64,000 nucleotides of DNA from Streptacidiphilus melanogenes (lineage in GTDB: Bacteria; Actinomycetota; Actinomycetes; Streptomycetales; Streptomycetaceae). This document shows, piece after piece, positions 16,162 through 24,930 of this stretch. The notes below the pieces were generated by a model. It searched no databases and had not been told where the DNA came from. It saw nothing but the letters and a program-made list of their open reading frames with translations. The translations under genes and the position numbers were made by a program. The DNA is taken from the NCBI RefSeq assembly GCF_000787835.1, contig NZ_BBPP01000003.1:163411-227410 (forward strand). The letters are read 5' to 3'. The number at the start of each line of letters is the position of its first letter. Position 1 is the stretch's first letter.

Positions 16162-16686
16162 GTGGGAACCTCCGTAGTGCTGTGGCGGCCCAACACGACG
16201 GCGGCCGCCATCCTCTCGATGAGCGACGCCCTGGAGTGCGCCCTGGGCATACCCGGCGCGGTGGGGGCGGTCCTGGGCGACCTGGCCGACGCCGCACCCC
16301 TTTTCGGGCAGACCCCTGCCATGCCGGCGGGCTTCGCCCTCGCCTCGGCCGGCTCCGCCCTCGCGTACGCCCGGCGCAGCGTGGGGGACGGGGAGGCGCC
16401 GGAAGAGATCATGATCACCGGAGCCGGCTTCTCCATCCTCCAGCAGGTGAGTCTGCTGCCCGACGGGCGGCACGGGTTCGCGCAGGTGACCCTGCTTCGC
16501 AAGCACGCCAACCCCGCCCTGGCCCACATGGAGCTGCGCCGCATCCTGGACCACCTGCCCGGGGTGCTGCCGCCGGGCGACCTCCCCCGCCGCTCCCGCC
16601 GACCGCAGGGGCTCGCGGCCGGTCCCTCCGACAGTGTCCCGGTCTCCCTCCTGGAACGGGTTCTCGAACGCCTGCGCGCGCTGTGA
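16162..16686 (+). CDS. Degenerate roadblock-like paralogue
   Basis: Start GTG 16162 (ATG 16219 is possible). The 174-residue product aligns by eye with the preceding protein: L-G-I-P-G-A-V-G-A-V-L-G-D against T-I-E-G-A-L-G-V-A-L-V-D, E-E-I-M-I-T-G-A-G against E-D-I-L-I-T-L-S-G, and K-H-A-N-P-A-L-A-H-M-E-L-R-R-I against R-R-A-N-L-A-L-A-R-L-R-L-R-Q-I. The C-terminal 40 residues are a Pro/Arg linker ending in a short Leu/Arg helix. A roadblock heterodimer is likely. The pair's target is not visible. Confidence 0.6.
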   Translation: MGTSVVLWRPNTTAAAILSMSDALECALGIPGAVGAVLGDLADAAPLFGQTPAMPAGFALASAGSALAYARRSVGDGEAPEEIMITGAGFSILQQVSLLPDGRHGFAQVTLLRKHANPALAHMELRRILDHLPGVLPPGDLPRRSRRPQGLAAGPSDSVPVSLLERVLERLRAL

Positions 16687-16788
16687 ATCCGGGCGGTGCG
16701 GGCGCGATGAGTTTCGACCTCCCCGCCGGTATGTACCTCCGAGTTCGCCGGACGACCCGTGCGAACCGCACCCAAGGGAGAACGTGCG

Positions 16789-17199
16789 ATGTCAGAGAAG
16801 CGTGCGGCAGACGAGGCCGCCATCGCGGCCGTCCTGGTCGACTCCTACACGGCATGGGAGGCCGGTGACGCCGGGGCCATGGTCGCCGACTACACCGAGG
16901 ACGCGACCGCCATCATGACCGGCTCGCTGCGCAACGGCCGCGAGGTGATCCGCCAGAGCATGGCCGCGGCCTTCGCGGGTCCGCTCAAGGGCAGCTCCAC
17001 CGACAACAAGCGGCTCAGCCTCCGCTTCGTGGGCGCGGACGCCGCGATCGTCGTCAGCGAGTCGGGCATCCTCTTCGCGGGCGAGACCGAGGTCCCGGAC
17101 GCCAGGAAGGTGAACGCGACCTGGGTTCTCGAGAAGCGTGACGGCCGGTGGCTGATCGCCGCCTACCACAACAGCCCGGTGCTGGCCCCCGGTCACTGA
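16789..17199 (+). CDS. NTF2/SnoaL-like protein (SgcJ/EcaC type)
   Basis: 136 residues, ATG 16789 with AAGGGAG 8 bp upstream. A helix-rich start (A-A-I-A-A-V-L-V-D-S-Y-T-A-W-E-A-G-D) and V-A-D-Y-T-E-D-A-T lead into the beta-sheet ending in D-G-R-W-L-I-A-A-Y-H-N-S-P. This matches the SgcJ/EcaC branch of the nuclear transport factor 2 fold, members of which are small-molecule isomerases, hydrolases or binding proteins. No active-site chemistry can be assigned. Confidence 0.82.
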   Translation: MSEKRAADEAAIAAVLVDSYTAWEAGDAGAMVADYTEDATAIMTGSLRNGREVIRQSMAAAFAGPLKGSSTDNKRLSLRFVGADAAIVVSESGILFAGETEVPDARKVNATWVLEKRDGRWLIAAYHNSPVLAPGH

Positions 17200-17346
17200 T
17201 CCCGCCCGACGACGAGCACGCCGCGGCGGTGCTCGTCGTCGGACCGACGTCACCCGGTTGGGCGTCCGAGCTGTTTCGCCGTGCCGAGCGGCGGCTACAC
17301 CTTCGGGGCGTCGGCTGTACGAGCCCACGAGCAACGAGGAGCAGCT

Positions 17347-17670
17347 ATGTCCGTGTTCATGACGATGGAGGCCGCCGGCGATCCGAAGGCCATGGAGCAG
17401 TACGCCGCGGACAACAAGGAGAAGATGCAGACCGTCCTCGCGGCGGCGAAGCGTCACGGCCTCATCGCGCACCGCTTCCACGGCTCCGACGACGGCACCA
17501 AGCTGCTGGTGGTGGACGAGTGGCCCGATCGGCAGAGCTTCGAGGCCTTCTTCCAGGAGATGCAGTCCGAGCTCGGGCCGATGTTCGCAGCCGCGCGGGT
17601 GACGGCACAGATCGCTCCGACGTTCTGGCGGGAGCTCTCCACCCACGACGCCTACGGTTGGGGCGTCTGA
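17347..17670 (+). CDS. ABM-like dimeric ferredoxin-fold protein
   Basis: 107 residues from ATG 17347, preceded by GAGGAG. The pattern M-S-V-F-M-T-M-E, a long helix with K-E-K-M-Q-T-V-L-A-A-A-K, L-I-A-H-R-F-H-G, then L-L-V-V-D-E-W-P-D and F-E-A-F-F-Q-E fits the antibiotic-biosynthesis-monooxygenase-like alpha/beta ferredoxin fold. Such proteins often detoxify or cyclise small molecules. A terminator hairpin follows 10 bp downstream. The family call is tentative. Confidence 0.7.
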   Translation: MSVFMTMEAAGDPKAMEQYAADNKEKMQTVLAAAKRHGLIAHRFHGSDDGTKLLVVDEWPDRQSFEAFFQEMQSELGPMFAAARVTAQIAPTFWRELSTHDAYGWGV

Positions 17671-17680
17671 TCTCCACCTG

Positions 17681-17721
17681 AAGGCCCCGGTCCCCGTGCT
17701 CGCGCGGGCGGCCGGGGCTTT
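17681..17721 (+). terminator. Hairpin terminator
   Basis: AAGGCCCCGG (17681-17690) pairs with CCGGGGCTTT (17712-17721): seven GC pairs, one G-U and two A-U pairs, ending in a short T run, 10 bp after the stop codon. Confidence 0.7.
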
Positions 17722-17895
17722 CGGCTGTGCTGTGCCGGCCGCGACCGCACGGCTTCGCCGGGCGCCCGACCGGATCGGGCGCGTCCTGCGGCGCCCGGAA
17801 CTCCGACCTCGTTCCCGTGCAACCTCGGCGGCTCCCGCGTGGTGAAGGGAGCGAGAGCCGTCCGCGGTGCGGCTCCGTGGTGATGGGGGCGGCAC

Positions 17896-18468
17896 GTGAC
17901 GGCTTCGACGGTGACGGTGAGGAACCGGGAGGCGTGGCCGGAGCCGGCGGCGGTCGACTTCGACACCTTCGTCGCGGCGCGGTGGCAGCGGATGACGCGT
18001 ACCGCGTTCCTGCTCACGGGTGACCACCACGAGGCGGAGGACCTGGTGCAGGACACCCTCGCCAAGGTCTGCCCGCACTGGGCGAGGATCCGGCGGCTGG
18101 ACGCCCCGGACGCCTACCTGCACCGCGCCATGGTGAACAACAGCTTCAGCCGGCACCGGCGTCGGCGCGCCCGCCAACTGTTGATGCCCTGGGTGCCCGA
18201 ACCCGCCCAGCCCGCCGGGCCGTCCGCGACGGCGCAGGTGGAGCAGCGCTCGGCGCTGCTCCAGGCGTTGGACGAACTGCCGCCGCGGCAGCGGGCGGTG
18301 GTCGTGCTGCGGTACTGGGAGGACCTCAGCGAGCAGCAGGTCGCCGACGTTCTCGGCTGCTCCGTCGGAAACGTCAAGAGCCAGGCCAGCCGAGGCATCG
18401 CCAAGCTCCGGGGCCACCGGGCCCTGGCCGGGTACGCGGCGACCGGATCGACGGAGGCACAGCGATGA
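17896..18468 (+). CDS. SigE-family ECF sigma factor
   Basis: 190 residues from GTG. Region 2 is seen in F-L-L-T-G-D-H-H-E-A-E-D-L-V-Q-D and the W-A-R-I-R segment. Region 4 is seen in L-P-P-R-Q-R-A-V-V-V-L-R-Y-W and E-Q-Q-V-A-D-V-L-G-C-S-V-G-N-V-K-S-Q. It directs RNA polymerase to a small regulon. The next gene overlaps by ATGA and encodes a membrane protein that probably controls it. The 225-bp gap before the gene holds the upstream terminator and its promoter. Confidence 0.92.
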   Translation: MTASTVTVRNREAWPEPAAVDFDTFVAARWQRMTRTAFLLTGDHHEAEDLVQDTLAKVCPHWARIRRLDAPDAYLHRAMVNNSFSRHRRRRARQLLMPWVPEPAQPAGPSATAQVEQRSALLQALDELPPRQRAVVVLRYWEDLSEQQVADVLGCSVGNVKSQASRGIAKLRGHRALAGYAATGSTEAQR

Positions 18469-19166
18469 ACCACGAGGACGAGAACCTGCTGCGGCACGCG
18501 CTGGAGCGCGAAGCGCTGCGCCACCAGCCGTCCGCCTGGGCGGCCAACGCCACGGCGGTCCGCGACCGGAGTGTCAGGCGGCGTCGCCGCGTCAGGGCCA
18601 CGGTCGCGGTGGCGCTGGCCGCCTGCGCGAGCGCCGCCGTCGCGGCGGGGGCGGCGCTGGCCGGATCTCCCGGCAGCGCGCTGACGCGGGGCGAGGTCGC
18701 CGCGCCGGGGCCTGCGCCGGTGTCGTCGGCTCCCGAGCGGCCGGCGGTGCGGATCGTCCCCGCCGACCAGGACCTGGCTCTCGGACACGATATCTGGATG
18801 AAGCTGTCGGACCGTCAGTCATGTGTGGCTCTGGGCCCGTTCGCGACCCGTGCCTACGACTGCAGCAGCGTCACCAACGCGAACCAGCCGCAGGGCACGC
18901 TGAGCCTGCGGGTGAACGCCGACCCTTCCGGGACCCTGTACACGCCGCTGTACGTCGGGCCGGGGAACGCGTCCACGATGACGGTCCAGGTCGACGCCAC
19001 CCTCTATCGCGCCACCGTCGTGAAGCTCGCCGGCCGACCCGGGTACGCGACCGGGTACCTCTGGCTGCCTGCCCGGTCGCAGGCGATGGGGGCCTCGGAA
19101 CTCACGATCACGGTCCGTGACGCCCAGGGCGACCTCCTGGCCAGCACCACGCCGACGGGTTCGTAG
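18465..19166 (+). CDS. Membrane protein coupled to SigE-type sigma factor
   Basis: 233 residues. The start ATG overlaps the sigma stop. A charged cytoplasmic segment (residues 1-42, H-E-D-E-N-L-L-R-H-A-L) is followed by one Ala-rich transmembrane helix (about 44-68) and an extracellular beta-rich domain with two cysteines (Q-S-C-V-A-L, Y-D-C-S-S-V). The topology and coupling fit an anti-sigma factor or sensor, although no zinc-binding anti-sigma motif is present. Function is inferred from position. Confidence 0.75.
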   Translation: MNHEDENLLRHALEREALRHQPSAWAANATAVRDRSVRRRRRVRATVAVALAACASAAVAAGAALAGSPGSALTRGEVAAPGPAPVSSAPERPAVRIVPADQDLALGHDIWMKLSDRQSCVALGPFATRAYDCSSVTNANQPQGTLSLRVNADPSGTLYTPLYVGPGNASTMTVQVDATLYRATVVKLAGRPGYATGYLWLPARSQAMGASELTITVRDAQGDLLASTTPTGS

Positions 19167-19249
19167 GCCGCGCCCGTCCTTCCCCTTCACCGCTTCACCG
19201 CCTGAAGCAGCAGCCGCTGTTCCGCAGTTCCCACCGAAAGGATCCGACC

Positions 19250-19795
19250 ATGGACGCCGCCGCGCGCCGCGCAGCCTCCGTGTCCCTCGCCGTCTGCGCC
19301 GCCCTGGCGCTGAGCGCCTGCCACTCGGGCAGCCCCGGCGGTGGCGCGGCTCCCTCCACCGTCGCCACGACCGCCGCCCCGACCGCTTCGACGGCGGAGG
19401 GGGCCGCGTCCTCGACGCCCGCCGGGTCCGCGGAGGCCGCGTCCGGCTCCCCGTGCAAGGACCTCGTGGCGACCACCGCCGTCAAGGCCGAGGTCACCCG
19501 GGCCTACACGGCCCAGAGCAGGCTGGTCCACATCGAGCCCGTCCCCGGTGGCTTCCTCTACGGCGCGTGCGGGGGCGTCACCTACGCGGCGAGCAGCTTC
19601 GAGCCGACGGCCGGTGCGAGCCTGGAGGAGAAGGTCGCCTCGCAGGACGAGGGCAGCGTGCCGAAGTACTTCAGCCTGAACCCCTCCGGGACGTGGAGCT
19701 ACCTCGGCAGCTCCGGGTTCCCCGCCACGGGCGGCTGCATCGGCGCGATCCCGCGGGCGCTGGCCGCGATCTGGGCCGACTGCCAAGCGCGTTGA
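19250..19795 (+). CDS. Putative lipoprotein
   Basis: 181 residues. Signal peptide with lipobox L-S-A-C (lipidated Cys24), a Ser/Thr/Ala linker to about residue 65, then a compact domain with cysteines at S-P-C-K-D-L, Y-G-A-C-G-G, G-G-C-I-G and A-D-C-Q. This resembles DUF3558-like lipoproteins but is not certain. It follows the sigma/membrane-protein pair by 83 bp and may belong to the same stimulon. Confidence 0.75.
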   Translation: MDAAARRAASVSLAVCAALALSACHSGSPGGGAAPSTVATTAAPTASTAEGAASSTPAGSAEAASGSPCKDLVATTAVKAEVTRAYTAQSRLVHIEPVPGGFLYGACGGVTYAASSFEPTAGASLEEKVASQDEGSVPKYFSLNPSGTWSYLGSSGFPATGGCIGAIPRALAAIWADCQAR

Positions 19796-19800
19796 GCGCG

Positions 19801-19842
19801 CGCAGGCCCCCAGCGCGCCAGGGTGGGCGCCGGGGGCCTGCG
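19801..19842. terminator. Bidirectional terminator
   Basis: CGCAGGCCCCC (19801-19811) and GGGGGCCTGCG (19832-19842) form a perfect 11-bp stem between the convergent lipoprotein and collagenase genes. Confidence 0.8.
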
Positions 19843-19853
19843 GTCGGGGAGGA

Positions 19854-22448
19854 TCAGAACTGGGTGCTGACGGTGGCTCCGGAGAAGCCGGTCACCGCGT
19901 AGAGGCTGACGTAGCGGTACCCGGCCGTGGTGTTGGTGACGGTCAGGGTCTGGGAGGTGGTGCCGGCGTTGGTGGACGAGGCCGTGTAGGTGCTCGGCGA
20001 GGCCCAGTTGTCCGGGTCGTAGTAGAGCGCGGCGGTGCCGGTGCCGCCGGAGCTGGTGACGGTCAGAGTGGAGGTGCCGGCCGGCAGCCAGAGGTAGAAG
20101 TAGGCCGTGTTGCCGGCGGTCTCCGACACGTTGGAGCGCGAGCAGTTCTGGCCGAGCGCGTCGGTGCGCGGGTCGGTGCAGGTCGGCAGGGTCGCGGGTG
20201 CGGTCACGGTGACCGAGGCCGGGGTGCTGGCGGTCCGGCCGCTGGTGTCGGTGACCGTCAGGTCGACGGTGTAGGTGCCGGACGCCGCGTAGGTGTGCGT
20301 CGGGTTCTGCTGGTCGGAGCTGCTGCCGTCGCCGAAGGTCCAGTGCCAGGCGGTGATGCTGCCGCCGCCGGTCTGCACGGAGGTGTCGTGGAGGCTGACC
20401 GTGGCGCCGTTGACGGACGAGTCGAACAGCGCCGTCGGGCCCTGGGCGTAGCAGGCGCCGGCCGCGCAGGCGGTGAGCCAGCTGTCGAAGTCGGCGTCGT
20501 AGCCGGTGCCGATGCTGTTGTAGACCTGGTACGCGCCCTGGAAGTCACCGGTGCGGAAGTGGCCGAGCATGGCCGCGACCACGTCCGGGTGCTTCTCGAA
20601 CATGTAGCGGACGGCGAGGTAGCCCCACGGGTAGGTGCGGACCGTGTCCGAGTTGTCGTACGTGTTCTGGAAGATGGTGCTGAGCTTGTAGGTGTGGTTG
20701 GCGGCCTCGGCCATCGCCTCGGTGTCGGTGGTGCCGCGGTAGGTGTACGACTCGTACTCCGCGACGCCCTCGATCCACCAGATGTCCGGGACGACCAGCT
20801 CGTCGGAGAAGGTGCCCTTCATGTCGTAGATGCCGTCGAGGTAGTGCGTGTACTCGTGGTTGAGGTTCCACACGTTGGCCGGGAAGCCGTCGTTCCACGA
20901 CTTGCGGTACATCACCGAGACCGGCTGGTCGGTCGGGTCCGTCGCGTCCATCAGGGTCTCGCCACCGTTGTCGGTGTCGTTGCCGAAGATGGCCCAGGAG
21001 TAGGTGACGTAGTCCGCCTGGTTGGCGAAGACCGCCAGGTCGATGGTCTTTCCGTACGGGTTGACCGGGCCGCTGTCCTTGACCAGGTTGTGGAAGAAGG
21101 TGTCCTCGCCGCGCAGGCTGGTGCAGACGGTGTTCAGCTCCGCCGCGGTGAGGTCCTCGGTCTCGAAGGTGCGGTTGTCGCAGACGAGTTGGTGGGTCAG
21201 CACCGCCGAGGTCAGCTTGGCGGGCAGGTTGCAGGTGCCGTAGACCGAGCAGTCGGCGGCGTCGTAGGTGTCGGCGTCGTACGCGGTGTGCACCCAGAGC
21301 GGGGCGGTCGTACCGGTGATCGCCGAGGCGCCCAGCACCGCCTGCACCTGCCGTCCCGCCGCCGTCCCGACGGTACCGCCGTCACCCGCGGCGCGGCCCA
21401 GGTCGTTGCCCGCGTTCACCACCAGGAAGCCGGCGGTGCCGGAGGCGGCGGCCTTGTACGTGAGCGCGAAGTTGCCCAGGGTGCTGATGATGCTGGGATC
21501 GGCCGCGACGGCGTTCACGAAGGCCGGGTTCCAGTTGCCGCGCCACAGCGGCGCGAACAGCACCGCGTTGACGGCGTTGTCCATCCCGGTGACCGAGTCG
21601 TCGGCGCTGGTGTAGCCGTTCAGCACCTGCTTGTAGACGTTCAGGTAGTTCGCCTGAAGGTTGGCGCTGTCGGTGAGCACCAGGGCGTCGTAGAGAACCT
21701 GCGCGTTGGCCGCGGTCACGTCCTGCCAGTGCGCGCTGCCGAAGAAGGCGTTGAGCGCCGCCTGGTTGGCCGAGGTCAGGGTCGCGTCGTAACTGCCGAC
21801 GTCGGCAGGGTCGTTGGACTGCACGTACCAGCCGGCCCGCAGGAAGAGCTCCAGCTGCCAGATGCCGGTCGAGTCGTCCCCGGTGTAGTGGGACGCCAGC
21901 GCCTGGTAGGCGTTCGCGACGGTGAGCATCTGGGATTCCTTCAGGACCGCGCCGGCGTCGCCGCCGGTGAGGTTGAAGAGCGTGTTGACGCAGTCGGTGG
22001 TGGAGCCCTCGACGAACGAGACCAGCGCGCCGCCGGTGCGCGTGGAGAAGTCCGCGGGGGTGCAGCTCGCCGTGTCCGCAGGCGTGTTGTGGCTTCCCTT
22101 CGGTCTCACGGCCAGGCTTGCGGCCGGGACCGGGGTCTTCGGCGAGAGCTGGACGGAGGTGCCGGGCGGCAGGGGTCGCTGGGCCTGGGCCAGCTGCGCC
22201 GGGGTCAGCGGCTTCGCGGTGGGGGAGAGGGTGTCGGCGGAGGACGGGGCGGCCTTCGCCGGGAGGGTGGCGCCGAGCGGCTTGGGGATGGTCGGGGCCG
22301 CGTGCCCGGAGGCGGGCGCCTCGGCAGGTGCCTTCGCGGTCGCCGCCGGGTTGGCGACGGCCGCCGAGGCGGGCAGGAGGAACGTGGCGGTCACGCAGCT
22401 CGCGGCGACGCCGGTCGCGAGGGTGCGGAGGGGTATGCGCAGTCGCAC
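19854..22448 (-). CDS. Secreted M9 collagenase with PKD and C-terminal PPC-like domains
   Basis: 864 residues. A signal peptide (M-R-L-R-I-P-L-R, cleavage after S-A-A) and a Pro/Ala pro-region come first, then the M9 activator region and the zinc peptidase with HEYTH at residues 531-535 and the downstream Glu ligand in W-I-E-G-V-A-E-Y-E. A PKD domain follows (W-H-W-T-F-G-D-G, about 690-770). A bacterial pre-peptidase-type C-terminal domain (F-Y-L-W-L-P-A-G, about 780-864) binds the substrate. It cleaves native or denatured collagen outside the cell. It is transcribed towards a terminator shared with the lipoprotein gene; its own promoter must lie in 22449-22623. Confidence 0.93.
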   Translation of the reverse strand: MRLRIPLRTLATGVAASCVTATFLLPASAAVANPAATAKAPAEAPASGHAAPTIPKPLGATLPAKAAPSSADTLSPTAKPLTPAQLAQAQRPLPPGTSVQLSPKTPVPAASLAVRPKGSHNTPADTASCTPADFSTRTGGALVSFVEGSTTDCVNTLFNLTGGDAGAVLKESQMLTVANAYQALASHYTGDDSTGIWQLELFLRAGWYVQSNDPADVGSYDATLTSANQAALNAFFGSAHWQDVTAANAQVLYDALVLTDSANLQANYLNVYKQVLNGYTSADDSVTGMDNAVNAVLFAPLWRGNWNPAFVNAVAADPSIISTLGNFALTYKAAASGTAGFLVVNAGNDLGRAAGDGGTVGTAAGRQVQAVLGASAITGTTAPLWVHTAYDADTYDAADCSVYGTCNLPAKLTSAVLTHQLVCDNRTFETEDLTAAELNTVCTSLRGEDTFFHNLVKDSGPVNPYGKTIDLAVFANQADYVTYSWAIFGNDTDNGGETLMDATDPTDQPVSVMYRKSWNDGFPANVWNLNHEYTHYLDGIYDMKGTFSDELVVPDIWWIEGVAEYESYTYRGTTDTEAMAEAANHTYKLSTIFQNTYDNSDTVRTYPWGYLAVRYMFEKHPDVVAAMLGHFRTGDFQGAYQVYNSIGTGYDADFDSWLTACAAGACYAQGPTALFDSSVNGATVSLHDTSVQTGGGSITAWHWTFGDGSSSDQQNPTHTYAASGTYTVDLTVTDTSGRTASTPASVTVTAPATLPTCTDPRTDALGQNCSRSNVSETAGNTAYFYLWLPAGTSTLTVTSSGGTGTAALYYDPDNWASPSTYTASSTNAGTTSQTLTVTNTTAGYRYVSLYAVTGFSGATVSTQF

Positions 22449-22623
22449 AGCCGGCCCTTCTGAGAGAGGGTCAAGTTGCCTGGGGAAGTGGACTTACGGC
22501 GCGTTCGGTCCAAGGCTCGGGGGAACGCGAGGTGAAGCGTGCCACCGGAGAAGGGTGAATACAATGTTACAGGTCATATGACATCGACCCTCGGGCCATA
22601 ACACGGAGCGCGGTCGGTTCCGG

Positions 22624-23637
22624 TTACGGGCGCGAGCCCCAGTAGGTCCGGGCGGCCCAGGTCTCGAAGTGCGGCGAACCCGTCGTCAACTCCCGGTAGG
22701 CCGCGGCCGCGGCCGCGTGCAGGATCTCGACCAGCTCGTCGCCCACCGCCGCGGGTCGCCAGGCGAGCAGGTACCTGGCCCACAGGGGGGTGCCGGTCAG
22801 CGCCTTGATGGCGACGGCGGGGTGCGGCCGGGTGGTCGCCTGCACCGTGGAGACGCCCAGGCCGGCCGCGATCATGTCCCGCAGCTCCGCGCGGTCGCCG
22901 AAGAACTCGTGGACCGACGCGGGCGCGAACCCCGCGGTCGCGCAGGCGTCGTAGAAGACCCCCGGCCAGCCCGCCCCGTCATCCGGGGTGACGAACCAGG
23001 GCTCGTCGGCGAGATCGGCGAGCGCCACCTCGGCGCGGTTCCGCAGCCGGTGGGCGGCGGAGAGGGCGACGAAGGTCGGCTCGGTGACGATGCCCCGGTG
23101 CGCGACGGCGTCCGAGTGCCGCAGCTCCATGCCGGGGTAGTCCACTGCGATCGCCGCGTCCAGGCTGCCCTGCTCCAGCTGTTCGACGATGTCCGACGAG
23201 CGGTAGACGCTGCTGACGGTGATCCGCAGCTCCGGTAGCCGGCTGCGCATCCGGGTGAGCAGGCCGGGCAGCATCGGGGAGTTGGTCGCGGCGAGCCGCA
23301 GCTCCTTGCCGGAGCGGGAGGCGTCCGCCGACGCCATGCGTCCCAGGCAGTCGGCCCTGGCCAGCAGGTCGCGTGCGGCGGCCAGCACCTCCAGGCCGAA
23401 GCCGGTGGGCTCCACTCCCGAGGCGGTGCGCTCGAACAGCGGTGCGCCGAGGTGGGCCTCGATCCGGCGCAGCTGGGTGCTGGTGGCGGGCTGCGAGGCG
23501 CCGAGCACGATGGCGGCCCGACCCACGCTGCCCGTGTCGGCGATCGTGCACAGCACCCTCAGGTGCCGGAGCTCCAGCTCCACGCGGGCGCCCTCCCCTG
23601 TGCGGCGGGCCGGGCCGCCGTCCGAAGCACGTGCCAT
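22624..23637 (-). CDS. LysR-family transcriptional regulator
   Basis: 337 residues from the upstream start; GTG 23583 (V-E-L-E-L-R-H-L-R) may be the true start, since the first 18 residues are Gly/Arg-rich. An N-terminal winged helix (L-R-H-L-R-V-L, G-S-V-G-R-A-A-I-V-L-G-A-S-Q-P-A-T-S-T-Q) is followed by a two-lobed effector domain. It is divergent from the oligopeptide ABC operon and most likely controls it in response to a peptide or amino acid. The collagenase gene lies downstream in the same direction. Confidence 0.92.
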   Translation of the reverse strand: MARASDGGPARRTGEGARVELELRHLRVLCTIADTGSVGRAAIVLGASQPATSTQLRRIEAHLGAPLFERTASGVEPTGFGLEVLAAARDLLARADCLGRMASADASRSGKELRLAATNSPMLPGLLTRMRSRLPELRITVSSVYRSSDIVEQLEQGSLDAAIAVDYPGMELRHSDAVAHRGIVTEPTFVALSAAHRLRNRAEVALADLADEPWFVTPDDGAGWPGVFYDACATAGFAPASVHEFFGDRAELRDMIAAGLGVSTVQATTRPHPAVAIKALTGTPLWARYLLAWRPAAVGDELVEILHAAAAAAYRELTTGSPHFETWAARTYWGSRP

Positions 23638-23868
23638 GGCACACGTTACATGTCAGGTGCTTGCCACCTACGATCGCGCCCGACTGATCCAGCGTCAAGC
23701 CTTGGGTTTCTAGATCAAACAGATGCAGTGTCACATCGCATCTTGACGGCTTCGCCCTGGGGGCGACACAGTCTTGCCAAGGCAGAGCAACGTGACATTG
23801 CACTGATACTCCTGCTTGCGCCTTCTCCTCCTCGTCTTCCTCTCGTCTTCGTCCCTTGGGGACCCACC
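23638..23868. promoter_or_regulatory. LysR/ABC operon divergent control region
   Basis: A 231-bp gap, less GC-rich than its surroundings. A TTGACG box (23743-23748) and the interrupted inverted repeat TGCC-AA-GGCA (23776-23785) are candidate RNA polymerase and LysR contact sites. The exact boxes are not certain, and the ABC permease gene has no strong Shine-Dalgarno. Confidence 0.35.
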
Positions 23869-24864
23869 ATGACCTCGCTCCTCGCGGACCCCCCTGCGCC
23901 GGAGGCCGTCGAACCGGCGGCGCTCCAGCCGGGCCGCTCGCCCGCCAGGCTCGCCTGGCGCCGGTTCCGCCGCGACCGCGTCGGCGTCGCCTCCGCCGCG
24001 GTGGTCGGCCTGTTCTTCCTGGTCGGCCTCGGCGCACCCGTCATCTCCTGGCTCTACGGCAAGGACCCGTACACCACCTACGGCCAGAACCAGCCGGGGC
24101 TGCTCGACGACTTCGGCTACCCGACCGGGCCGATGGGCGGCATCAGCGGCCGGTTCTGGCTCGGCGTCGAACCAGGCCTCGGCCGCGACGTCTTCATGCA
24201 GCTGGTCTACGGGATCCGTACCTCGCTGCTGATCTCGCTGGCCGTCGTCCTGCTCGTCACCCTGATCGGCACCCTCGTCGGCATCGTCGCCGGCTATGCG
24301 GGCGGAGCGGTCGACTACGCGGTGGGCCGGGTGATCGACGTGATCCTCTGCTTCCCCGCCACGCTGTTCTTCGTCGCGTTCATCCCCGTCGCCCAGGCCG
24401 CCTTCGTCAAACCGACCCAGGAGGTGCCCACCTGGCTCCGCGCGGCCACGGTCGTGCTGGTGCTCACGGCCTTCGGCTGGGCCGCCACCGCCCGGCTGGT
24501 GCGCGGTCAGGTCCTCTCGCTGCGCGAGCGGGAGTTCGTCCAGTCCGCCCGCGTGATCGGCGTCTCGCCGGCCCGGATCGTCTTTCGGGAACTGCTGCCG
24601 AACCTGTGGACGCCGATCCTCATCTCCGCCTCGCTCGCCGTGCCCAGCTACGTCACCACCGAGGCGGCCCTGTCCTTCCTCGGCGCAGGCATGGTCGAGC
24701 CCACCCCCGACTGGGGTCGCATGATCCAGCGGGGCGCCCAGGTCTACTCCGCCGACTTCAGCTACATGCTCTTCCCCGGCCTGGCGATGCTGATCTTCGT
24801 CCTGGCCTTCAACCTGCTCGGCGACTCCGTGCGCGACGCGCTGGACCCCAAGTCGAACCGCTGA
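23869..24864 (+). CDS. Oligopeptide ABC transporter permease (DppC/OppC type)
   Basis: 331 residues from ATG 23869. A cytoplasmic N-terminal tail with the OppC_N element (A-W-R-R-F-R-R-D-R-V-G) and about six transmembrane helices precede the EAA loop, seen as A-R-V-I-G-V-S-P-A-R-I-V-F-R-E-L-L-P-N. It pairs with the DppB-type permease at 26727-27704 to form the channel. Being first in the operon, before the binding protein, is an unusual gene order. Confidence 0.93.
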   Translation: MTSLLADPPAPEAVEPAALQPGRSPARLAWRRFRRDRVGVASAAVVGLFFLVGLGAPVISWLYGKDPYTTYGQNQPGLLDDFGYPTGPMGGISGRFWLGVEPGLGRDVFMQLVYGIRTSLLISLAVVLLVTLIGTLVGIVAGYAGGAVDYAVGRVIDVILCFPATLFFVAFIPVAQAAFVKPTQEVPTWLRAATVVLVLTAFGWAATARLVRGQVLSLREREFVQSARVIGVSPARIVFRELLPNLWTPILISASLAVPSYVTTEAALSFLGAGMVEPTPDWGRMIQRGAQVYSADFSYMLFPGLAMLIFVLAFNLLGDSVRDALDPKSNR

Positions 24865-24930
24865 GCCAGCCTTCCAGACCCATAGCTCCCCCGAAGCGCC
24901 CACTCCGACTCCGACTCCGAGGACGACCCG

